64,000 nt of DNA from Plasmodium relictum (taxonomy: Eukaryota; Apicomplexa; Aconoidasida; Haemosporida; Plasmodiidae): assembly GCF_900005765.1 (NCBI RefSeq), contig NC_041690.1:248001-312000 (forward strand). The letters are read 5' to 3'. This document shows positions 46,670 through 56,538 of this stretch, piece by piece. The notes beneath the pieces were generated by a model, which saw nothing but the letters and a program-made list of their open reading frames with translations, did not search any database and was not told the DNA's origin. A program made the translations under genes and the position numbers. Numbering within the stretch: the stretch's first letter is position 1; each line of letters opens with the position of its first letter.

Positions 46670-48578
46670 ATGCATGATAATAATTTTTTAGAAGATTTGT
46701 ATGACATAAATTTTGAGGATTTTTTAAATGATTTTATCTTATTTAAAAATGAGAAAATTACACCAGAAAATAATAATGGATTAAATAGTGATAAAGTAAA
46801 TTTTATTGAACAAAAAGAATTATATGAAAAAAAAAATTTAATATATTCTTTGGCAAATGATATTTTAAATAATAAACAGAATAATCGTCTTTTTAGAAGA
46901 ATATACTGGCCTCTTTTATTAGGTATTTATAAATGCAATAATTTAGAAGAACTAATAATACATATACAAAATAAAAGGAATTCATATAAACAAGATAAAG
47001 AAGAGTATATAATTAAACAAACCAATTTAAATATTCAACAGTTAGATCCTCAAATTTTCCACCCTTTATCATCTGACGATAAAAACCCATGGACATTGAA
47101 GCAAAAAAATCAAGAATTAAATGAAGAAATAAGACAAGATATTTTAAGAACTTATTCTGAAAAAAAAATATTTCAAAATGAAGAAATAAGAAATACATTA
47201 AATAAAATATTATTTGTGTGGGCTAAAAAAAATCCATCGATATCCTATAAGCAAGGTATGAATGAAATCGTAGCTATTTTTTTTATAATTAATTATCGTG
47301 AGCAAGTTTATAACGATTCATTAAATTGTGAAAATAGAAAACATTATAAAGAATTTTGCTCATTATTTGACAAAAAGGAAATAGAGTCAGACACTTACAT
47401 AATATTTGATCATTTTATGCATATGGGATTAAAATATTTATTTACATCAGTTGATGAAAAAAAAATGCAATCCAAAAATTCTTTTAAAACTGTTTTATTA
47501 CAAAAATGTACACATATTTTTCATAAATTATTAAAAAACTCAGATAAGTTACTATATAATCATTTAATATCATTAAGTATTGAACCTCAAATTTTTTTAC
47601 TTAGATGGATTCGTCTCTTTTATTGTAGAGAATTTCAAATTGATGATACAATTATTTTATGGGATAACTTTTTTTCAGGTTTCATTTTTTTTACTTTACA
47701 CATATACATATTTTAAGCACATATATTAATGATGAGATATATTCATATATTTTCAACTTAAAAGATGTATTTTTTCATTAATATTTTATATATTCCTTAT
47801 ATTATTATATATGTATGCATTCCTTTTATTTTATTTTTTAGATTGTTACTTGAAAAACTCTGAAAATGATTTTTATTTTGATTTCAAAGGAGATAATATA
47901 GAAATCGCTCATCAGACATCTAGTGTTTTTCCTTTAGTTGATTATTTTGCTATTTCTATGATTTTATTTATAAGATCCTTTTTATTAGAAAATGATGAAA
48001 ATTTTTGTTTAAAAAGACTATTTAAATATCCACCTGTTGAAAATATAAGGATATTAATAGACTTGACATTTAAAATTAAATCAAGAAATGAAAAAAAAGA
48101 AAAAAATTTAAAAAAAGATGATATTTCAATTGTAAATAAAATTAACACTGTAAAAATTATAGAAAATAATAATTTTAACATAAATATGAACTCTAATACA
48201 ACTAATAGTTTAAATATATATCAAAATAATAACAATGTAAAAATAAATCTTAATAATAATATAGCTAATGAATATATGGAAAGAAATAAATATAAACACA
48301 ATTTAAATATTCTCACTTTGAATAAGGAAGTTAAAAATTGTGGTATATCTAAAACCTTAGCTCATATGAATAATAAATTAAATAAAGTTATAGGTAATTT
48401 AAATATTTTATCTTTAAATTTAATAAATGAGAACCATTGCACTCAACTTCAACAAAATATATTTCATTTGAATGAAATATATAATGAATTAAAAAGTATA
48501 GAAAATAAATTTGAAAAAAATGAATCTGAAAATTTAGAAATTCAGAAAAAAAATGAAATGCCAATATATTTGGGATAG
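46670..48578 (+). CDS. TBC1D5-like Rab GTPase-activating protein
   Basis: Read as join(46670..47678, 47842..48578), in phase, 581 residues. The TBC domain covers about 70-355. FRRIYWPLLLG opens it. Next is EEIRQDILRT, the IxxDxxRT motif, with arginine finger R160. SISYKQGMNE is the YxQ motif, with glutamine finger Q195. Then come EPQIFLLRWIRLFYCREF and ILWDNFFSD, and the second exon continues with LVDYFAISMILFIRSFL and YPPVENIRILID. Both catalytic fingers are present, so GAP activity is likely. The order FHPLSSDDKNPW before the domain, and RWIRLFYCREF, match TBC1D5, the retromer-linked Rab7 GAP on endosomes. The C-terminal 200 residues are Asn/Lys-rich with a coiled helix. The intron is 163 bases. 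Confidence 0.88.
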
Positions 48579-49896
48579 TTCATTAATATTATTAAAGAAA
48601 ATTATAACATATATATTAAAATGAATATACTATAAAATTTTTTTTTACTCTTTTTTTCTTAATTTGCATATATATATATATATATAACATTTTTATTCTT
48701 AAATATATTTTATTATGTTTTATTTAAATTATTTTCCACTATATATATGTTCATCATAATATATATATATATATACATTTTTTTTTTTTTTATGTTCTTT
48801 ATGATTTTTATTACAAATAATTTTCAAAAAAATCATCATTGAAGAAATACATATTACAGACATCATATATATATATACCTTTTTATTTTTTCTTATTTCT
48901 GATTTTATAATTTTAATAAATTTCCTATTGTTTTATTACTCCAATTATTAAAAATATTAAAAAATTAAATGCTACAAATTTTTAATAAAAAAAAAATAAG
49001 TAGACAAGTAATTATTTATATATTATTTTTATATTTAGATTTCTGAAGAATTTAAGTTTTATAGTATAAAGTGCCTAAAAATAAATTCTTCCAATGAATT
49101 AAATATTATAAATTAAATTATGCACTATTATATAGAAGAAAAAGAATGTTACATTTATTTTTTTATTTTTATTTTATGAAATTTTTTTTTTGTATGCTAT
49201 GCTTTCATTAATTCATTATTTATATGATTCTATATATGATTTTTAAGTATTTATTTTTTTTAAATAAAAAAATTTTAAAATACATTTAAAATAAATTGAG
49301 AATTATTAATTATCTTATTTATTATTACTTTTTTTTTTTTTTAGTAACTGTTATTTTTAATAAGTAATTGATAAATATGTGTACTTTTTTTATATTATAT
49401 ATATATGTGTTAATTTTATGGAAATTTTTTTTATTTTTAATATTTCCATAATACACATAGGTTACTGGTATTTTGTTCATTTTTGTTCTTTTTTTCTTTT
49501 TTTCTTTTTTCTATATTAATTATTTTTTATAAGTGTCAATTTAAAGTAACATAGTTAAAATGCAATTAAAAAACAAAACAAGCTATGTTGAATTACAAGC
49601 ATATATGTATGAAAGTGTAAATATTACATTAAAAATAATATATATTTAAATATTGTATTTTAATTTTATAAATTGATAGTAATTTTTGTTTGAATTTTCT
49701 ATTTTTTTATGTTTATTATGAATTAAATATTAAATCCCATATTGTAAATTTTACTATATATATATATATATCATTTTTAATAGAATATAACTATAGGAAG
49801 ACAAAATAAAGATATATATATATATATAAATTATAATATTTTTTTGTTTTTAAATTTTTAATAATATTTAAATTTTTATTATATCTATATGATAAA
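48579..49896. other. AT-rich intergenic region
   Basis: Between two plus-strand genes; several short TA and poly-T runs, nothing else supportable. Confidence 0.65.
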
Positions 49897-50493
49897 ATGC
49901 AGAAATATATTTTATTTCAAAATATTTCAAATAATATTTATAACTTTGAAAGTTATGGAAATGCAATTACAAGTATTACATTCATTGCAAGTTCAATAAC
50001 ATTTTTTTTTTTTATGCTATCAATTGCATTTGTTAATATATTCCCATATGATCAGGATGATAATTATGTTGATATTAATATAAACGTAAAAGATGAGAAA
50101 AAGGCTATGACATATTTATATATACAAAAAGTTACTTTTCCGTCTTCTAATTCAGAAATAGACAAAAGTGATAGTGACATCAGTGATGATTCTTCTGATT
50201 TTGGAAATGAAAAAATTAATGAAGTAACAGAAAATAAAGAAAAAGATATAAAGGATAAGGAAGTAGAGGAAATAAATAAAAACGAAAAGGAAGAACAAGA
50301 AAAAGCAAAGGAAAAGGAAGATGAACAGATGGAAGAAAAAGAACTGAAAAAGAAGAATACAAAAGATAAGGAGGATAAAATAAGTAAGAAAAAAGATGAA
50401 GAAGAAGATAAAAAAGAAGGTGAAAAAGAAGATGAAAAAGAAGATGAAGATGAAGAAAAACAAAATAAAATCAAAAGAATTGTAATTCAATAG
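49897..50493 (+). CDS. Single-span membrane protein with Lys/Glu-rich tail, unknown function
   Basis: A 198-residue intronless gene. The first 20 residues are polar. A membrane segment lies at about 23-50 (ITSITFIASSITFFFFMLSI). A 50-residue moderately conserved-looking part (VDININVKDEKKAMTYLYIQ) is followed by 110 residues made almost wholly of Glu, Lys and Asp, with irregular KEKE/EDEKE repeats. The topology recalls the signal-peptidase subunit SPC3 at its N-terminus, but the lumenal SPC3 domain is missing, so I do not name it. The charged tail could be a long single helix. Its strong purine bias makes both antisense frames look open, which is artefact. Confidence 0.65.
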   Translation: MQKYILFQNISNNIYNFESYGNAITSITFIASSITFFFFMLSIAFVNIFPYDQDDNYVDININVKDEKKAMTYLYIQKVTFPSSNSEIDKSDSDISDDSSDFGNEKINEVTENKEKDIKDKEVEEINKNEKEEQEKAKEKEDEQMEEKELKKKNTKDKEDKISKKKDEEEDKKEGEKEDEKEDEDEEKQNKIKRIVIQ

Positions 50494-51119
50494 AGTGAAA
50501 AATAAGAATAGAAAATTTATGAGCAAAAGAAATTGTAAATGATTCAGATTACTATGTCTTTTCTTTTCTTTTCTATTTTTTTTTTTTTTTTTTTTTTTTA
50601 ATCTATGCATATATGAAAATTATATCAAAATATACTAATTTTGATATTTTATATATCATAGTTTTTAATATTGTGAATTCAAATTTAAAATAAATATATT
50701 TATTTTTCTCAGTGGTAATTTTTATTACATCAAATTATAAAATTCTTTTTTTATTTGTTTTTACTATTTTGTATGTAAAAATTTATTTTGTCTTATTAAA
50801 TTAAATATATGCATATTTTTCATATTAACTTTAATTTAAAATACAAGGCAATATTATTTACATTATTTGAAAAAAATTTACTTTAATAGAAGCATGATAA
50901 AGAAAAAAGGGAACCTCAAATTTTTTATACTTTTAAGAAGTATCAAATATATTTTTTTATGAAATTAACAAAAAAATAAATAAATAAAACATAGAGTTGC
51001 TATCAATTTTGTATGTTAACTATATTAAAGTTAAAAAAAAAATGGTATGTATATATATATATATATATATATATCATTTTTTTTTTATCAAAAAATACAA
51101 AAAAATATATAAATTATGA
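50494..51119. other. Convergent intergenic region
   Basis: 3' flanks of two converging genes; poly-T run and a short TA run only. Confidence 0.7.
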
Positions 51120-52202
51120 TTAAGAGTTATAATATTTGTAAGATATTGTAAAGTCAATTTTTTGATCAGATAAAAATGGAATAACACCAAAATATTCATT
51201 AGGTATTTTAAATTCTTTCTTTTCTATAAATATAGCAAGTTCTCCTTCATTTAATGTTTTCTCTTTTAAATTTAAAAATCTTGCAGCATTTTTACAGGCG
51301 AAATTTTCAAGTTTATCTAAAGAATCAAATTTGTTGAATATATGAGATAAATATGATAATAAAAAAGGTTGAGTATAAATTCCTGGTTTAAAATGAGGAT
51401 CATTCTTTAAATTTTTATAATGAGGTGCTGAATCAGAACCTAAAAATATTCTTGGGAAATCTTCTTTTATAACATTACATAATGCCATTTTATCTTCAAC
51501 AGTTTTAGGCACAGGCTTGCAATAATTATATACATTTTTTACATATTTTTCAATACTTACATTATCTATAGAAAAGTCATATTCATTTAAATTAACTACA
51601 TCATCTATGGTTAAGTATAAATGATGAGGTGTTATTGATCCTGCTAAATTTTGAAACTTTTTAATAATATTTATTGTATCTACAGTTGATATGTGTTCTA
51701 AAACAATTTTTAAATGAGGAAATTTTACAGCCAAGTCATGTATATGATCTAAATAATTTCTTTCAGCATATAATGGATTTATATTTGGTTCTTCACAATG
51801 TATATGCAAACTTTTATTTAATTTTTCTAAAGTATGAAATATTTTATAATATGGGTCTAAGGTTTTAATACCTTCTTTAGAATTAGTTGTGACATTACTA
51901 GGGTAAATTTTTATTCCTTGAAAATTGCATTCCTTATAATTATTCAAAATATCATTTTCATCTGTTTTCTTATTTAAGTACAATGTCATTAAATAATCTA
52001 TAGTATTGTCATATTTCATTAATTCCTTTTTATAATTTTTTGCATCTTCACAAGTGCTTATTATAGGAGTTGTATTAGGCATTACTAATACTCTATTGCA
52101 TCCCCCTTTTTTTAATGCATTCACAGTAAAATTTAGCATATCATCTTGCCTTAAATGGCAATGCATATCATCTGCTATTGGTATGTATAAAGATTCCAAC
52201 AT
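51120..52202 (-). CDS. pyrC: Dihydroorotase (class II, pyrC type)
   Basis: A 360-residue intronless gene. It catalyses reversible cyclisation of carbamoyl-aspartate to dihydroorotate, the third step of de novo pyrimidine synthesis, which is essential because the parasite cannot salvage pyrimidines. All metal-site residues are visible: H14 and H16 in DMHCHLRQ (with substrate-binding R18), carbamylated lysine K98 in GIKIYPSN, H135 in LHIHCEEP, H170 in VLEHIS, and catalytic D257 in FLGSDSAPH. Substrate-loop YPSNVTTNS is the monofunctional pyrC type. Its length is that of bacterial class II enzymes, so it is a stand-alone protein and not a CAD fusion. Cytosolic, no leader. Confidence 0.97.
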   Translation of the reverse strand: MLESLYIPIADDMHCHLRQDDMLNFTVNALKKGGCNRVLVMPNTTPIISTCEDAKNYKKELMKYDNTIDYLMTLYLNKKTDENDILNNYKECNFQGIKIYPSNVTTNSKEGIKTLDPYYKIFHTLEKLNKSLHIHCEEPNINPLYAERNYLDHIHDLAVKFPHLKIVLEHISTVDTINIIKKFQNLAGSITPHHLYLTIDDVVNLNEYDFSIDNVSIEKYVKNVYNYCKPVPKTVEDKMALCNVIKEDFPRIFLGSDSAPHYKNLKNDPHFKPGIYTQPFLLSYLSHIFNKFDSLDKLENFACKNAARFLNLKEKTLNEGELAIFIEKKEFKIPNEYFGVIPFLSDQKIDFTISYKYYNS

Positions 52203-52968
52203 CTTAATATATTTTATTTTTCCTCTTATAAATAGAATTAAAATGCTAAAACTTAATATAAATTAAAAAAATAAAAATTTCACTGTTCTCTCTATATAAT
52301 GTACTTAAAAAAAAAAAAGGATTGTTTATCTTAGTGAAACATTTCATTATATAAAATAATAAATAGAATTTTCCATAGATAAAGTACCTTTTTTGTTTTT
52401 TTCTGAGCATAAAAAAAAAAAATTGTAGTTAAATCATTCTCATTTAAATAATTATTTTAAAATATTACAATCTTAAAAAGAAAAAGATACAACTTCATAT
52501 ATGAAAATGCATTTATTTCTGTAAAAACTAATTTCTACAAATAAATCACAAACTCATAATTGAACAAAGAACATAATAATATATATATTTTAAAATATAA
52601 ATATATTTAATGCTAACAAATAAAAAATCATATCTTATTTTTTTTTAAAAAAAACATGTATTTGTAATATAATATTCTTTATAATATATTTTTTTTTATG
52701 CCTTTTTATATTCTTTTTACATTAAAAGATATTTTATTAGTATATTGTATTTATAATTAATTATAGAAACAGCATCTATTCTATAATATAAATTTCCTTC
52801 ATTTTTAAATATGTAAAAGAAAAAATTTTCTTGGTTACGTAATATTTTTTATCTATATAGTTTATATATACTTATATATATATATACTTTTTTTAATATT
52901 TTAATTTTTTTTTTTTGGTTTGATTAAATATTATAATATTTTTTTTTTAAACAAATCCCATATTGTTC
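52203..52968. other. Intergenic region, dihydroorotase to tRNA
   Basis: 5' flank of the dihydroorotase gene and the region upstream of the tRNA. Nothing else supportable; T-rich just before the tRNA. Confidence 0.65.
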
Positions 52969-53041
52969 GCCTCTTTAGCTCAGTTGGTAGAGCGCCAGAC
53001 TTTTAATCTGGTGGTCAGGGGTTCGAGTCCCCTAGGAGGCT
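52969..53041 (+). tRNA. tRNA-Lys (anticodon UUU)
   Basis: A full 73-base cloverleaf with no intron. The acceptor stem GCCTCTT pairs with AGGAGGC (one G-U), with discriminator T. The D arm is GCTC/GAGC, the anticodon stem CCAGA/TCTGG, and the loop CTTTTAA has anticodon TTT at 53002-53004. The T arm is AGGGG-TTCGAGT-CCCCT with the standard TTCGA. A- and B-box sequences are internal. UUU-decoding Lys is the expected major species given AAA-rich codon use. Mean GC is far above the flanks, which makes it stand out. CCA is not encoded. Confidence 0.99.
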
Positions 53042-54108
53042 CTCTTTAAAGCTTTTTTATTACTAATAATATTTAAAAATACTTTATAAAATTTTTAATA
53101 ATTTTTTTTGTGCTATTAAAGAAACATATTTCTAATATATTATTATGTTTGAATATATTATATACATTAAGAAATAACAGAATAAAAAGAAAAATATCTA
53201 ATTCGAACGTATAATTTTTTTTTTTTTATAAAACTTTCATTTTCTTTTTATAATTGTACAATTTGTCTTTTTTATGTTATTGAAATATTTGTTCATATAT
53301 CTTAGTATTATTTTTAGAGAAAAATATATATATATATATATAATATTTTACTTAATGTTTAATTTTACTATAATGAATGTTATAAAGTTTTGTTGAATTA
53401 TAATAAAATACTTGAATTTTGAAAAATTTAATAAATGAAAAATGCTTTTTTATTTGTATTAAAATAATGTAGCCTAAAATTTTTACTTTTTTTTTTTTTT
53501 ATTTTTATTTTATTTTTTACTTTATTTTGTTTTTTTTCTTTTTATTTACGAGAACTTAATTTACAAGAAAATTATTTTTACATTATCAATATTTCTCTTA
53601 AAAAATTAAACTTACATCTTAAAGAATAAACTCTTAACTTTTATAAAAAATGAAATTAAATATTATGAATTCGTGAATGAAGTAAATACTTCAAATATAT
53701 ATATATATATAAATTTTATGTTTATATATATTTCATTAATATTATATAAAAATAAAAAGGTAAAAAATTATTTATAAACTATAAGTGTTAAAACTTATGT
53801 TAAAAATTAGCCAAGAATAAAGAAAAAGTATTAAATAGCTGCGCAATATTAAATAAAAATATTTTCCTTTTTCACTAAATGAATATTTATAAGCACAGTA
53901 ACAATGATTTAAATATATATTTAAGTTTTATATATTATTTATGAAAAAATATTAAGGATCTAGTTATCATTTAATACTATGATCTTCTACACAAGTTTTT
54001 TTTTTTTTTTTTATCATAAGTTATTAAATTAAAGTATGAAAATACTGTTCTTAATCATAGAATTTTCTTTATATATAAAAAAACATGATGTTTAAATTAA
54101 AGTAAATT
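53042..54108. other. Intergenic region after the tRNA
   Basis: After the tRNA terminator, about 1 kb of AT-rich sequence with short TA runs, ending in the 5' flank of the next plus-strand gene. No other gene seen. Confidence 0.65.
53053..53058 (+). terminator. Pol III terminator T-run
   Basis: Six consecutive T on the coding strand, 12 bases past the tRNA end, the usual stop signal for RNA polymerase III. Confidence 0.8.
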
Positions 54109-55910
54109 ATGTTACAGTTATTAAAAAAATTATATATTGCTTTCATCATTATTTTTTTCTTTCAATGGAAAATAACTAGTTCTCTTAATAATCGTCATTT
54201 TAAGATTAGAAAATACAACACAAAAATATTAAGTGACTTCTTAAACTTAGATACAAGATTATTGAATAATTATGCGTTTTTAAAAACTTATAAAAAAAAA
54301 AAAATTTTATCAAAAACAAAAAAGATAAGAAGTATTAATGAAAATGAAGAGGATAATCTTGGGGTTGAAATAGAAGTAAAAATAAAATATCTTTATTTTT
54401 AATTTATTATAATATTTAAGTTCATTAAAATTCTACAATATAAACGAAAAAAATATGTTTTGAGTAATTAATATATTATTTTTTAATATTTTTAATTTCT
54501 TTCACAGGATCTTATAAAAGACATAGAAAAGGGCAAATTTGGTGAGGATTCCTTAAAATTGTTTAGGAAAATTGAAGTAAATGAGAGAAATTTTAAAAAA
54601 AATTTAGTCATTTATAATTTATAAAATAAAGGTAAAAGAAAAATTCAAAAATGCATATTTTTTTTTTTTTAAGAATAGAAGCAAAATAAAAGAGGAAGAA
54701 GAAAAGAAGAGAATGGAAAAACAAGAAAAAGAAATAAATATGTACAAAGTAGATGATGTAATAAAGAACACAGATGATAAGTTAAAAAAATGTGTTAGAA
54801 GTGCATTCTCTAGTACTGATAAAAGTGAAATAGAAGATCCTGATATAAAAAAAGAGCACAATATTATGAACAAAATTGGTGAAACATTCGATGAAGTAAT
54901 GGATGATAATTACCCAAATGAAGAATTAAATATCTCAAAAATACATAAAAAAATTAATTCTATGAAAGATAACTTAGATAATCCATTTAAAGATGCTGCT
55001 AAAACTTTGTTAAAGGTACTTATATGATAACTATATTATTTATTATATTGATTTTATCATTTAAAATTTTTTTTTTTTTTATAATTTTTAGTATAAAGGT
55101 TTGTTGCATATACCATTTGAAAAAAATCTTTTATTAAATAAGAATTAGTAATTAAAATTTTTTATTTTATTTTTTTAATAATAGTTAAAATAAAGATTTA
55201 ATTTTATATGAAAATAAAGTTTCTTTTTTATAACATACGTATATTAAATATTTATTTATTGTAATATAATAATAATTTTATAATAGAATAAAAAAATATT
55301 ATGTCTGAAACATATTGATTTATTTTCTTTTTCATTTAGCTTCCATTGGAGAGAATCATTGGATTATATAGAGTGCTATATTCCTATTTTTCATGGTAAA
55401 ATATAAATTAATAAAAATAATTTTATTCCGAAATTACTATTTTATTTTTATTATATCTTAACTACATTGTTTTATGATTTACACACACCTTTTTAAAATT
55501 TTATTTTTATCTAAATATTCATATTTATTATTTAAGAAACTAATAATAAGGATATAGTATTTTATTTTAAAAATGATTATATTAAGTTGGAAATTATTAG
55601 AGATAGTGATAAAATACTTTTATTAGATCATAAGGTAAAATACAATATCAAAAAAAAAAAAAAAAAAATTAAATAAAATAAAAAAAAACTAAGTAAAATG
55701 TTATAGTACAAATATAAAATTATATAAAATAAATATCAAATAAATATAATTTTTTATATATTTTTGGTTTAGTTATGTGGAAAAATAGATTATGCTGATA
55801 CGTATTGGGTAATAACTAATGATTATATAGTTAATGAAAAACACATAAATTTAATTATGCCTAAATTAGGAAATTATCTTTATATATGGGAAAAACTTTT
55901 ACAAGAATAA
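54109..55910 (+). CDS. NudC-like CS-domain protein with bipartite (signal plus basic) leader, seven exons
   Basis: Read as join(54109..54375, 54508..54576, 54674..55015, 55092..55147, 55340..55395, 55537..55634, 55773..55910): 1,026 bases, 341 residues, in phase throughout. Residues 1-25 are a hydrophobic signal (LYIAFIIIFFFQW), followed by an Asn/Lys/Arg-rich stretch (LNNRHFKIRKYNTK, KTYKKKKILSKTKK), the typical apicoplast leader layout. The middle (about 90-245) is charged and helical. Residues about 244-341 form a CS domain of NudC type: FHWRESLDYIECYIPIF, then NKDIVFYF and DYIKLEI. LCGKIDYADTYWVI follows, and the end is INLIMPKLGNYLYIWEKLL. NudC proteins are HSP90-linked co-chaperones, normally cytosolic, so a leader is unexpected. 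The exon 4 donor was chosen to keep phase. Confidence 0.75.
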
Positions 55911-56538
55911 AAAAAGCATTTAAAATTTTTTTTTTAAATTAATGATTAGTTTTAATGAAAATAATCATTATTTAAATTGTCACACACTTTTTTAATAATT
56001 ATATAAATATATACAAAATTGCATATTTGTTTATTAGTTATACATTTTATATGCTAATATCAGGAAGAATAATTACATGAATATTAAAATAATTTGTAAT
56101 TTAAAATAGATAATCATTTGCGTTATGTGGTTATTATTTAATATACTTTTTTTTTTTTTTTTTAAATCATATACTTTTTATTTTATTATTATATTTTTTT
56201 ATTTTTCTATTTAAAGAGATTTATATTTAAAAATATTTAAAAATAAATTTCATTGCAATGAAAAAAGTAAATAGTAAACAAAACAAAAAATATGTATTAA
56301 TATGAAATATACATGAATATTAACAAAAAAAAAAAAAAAAAAACATATGTATGACTTAAAAAATAAGATAAATATAAGAAAAAAAAAAAAGTTACTAATA
56401 TATAATATTAGTAAATAAAAATGAAATTTCAATTAATATAATAAATGTTAAAGAGAAAAAAAAATGAAAAATATAAAAAATATACAATATAATAAAATTA
56501 TAAATATATTAATTAAAGAAACTTGTTTTAAGCATATT
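55911..56538. other. Convergent intergenic region
   Basis: 3' flanks of two converging genes; poly-A and poly-T tracts only. Confidence 0.7.

Noticed and set aside
49897-50493. Signal peptidase subunit SPC3
   Set aside because: Only the N-terminal membrane segment is reminiscent; the lumenal SPC3 domain is absent.
50064-50610. Two overlapping antisense open frames of 136 and 152 residues
   Set aside because: They mirror the Glu/Lys tail of the sense gene (Ser/Phe runs) and have no independent features.
55092-55098. A 7-base micro-exon in the NudC-like gene (donor directly after TATAAAG)
   Set aside because: It breaks the frame into the CS domain; using the later donor at 55148 keeps phase and gives a natural lead into the domain.
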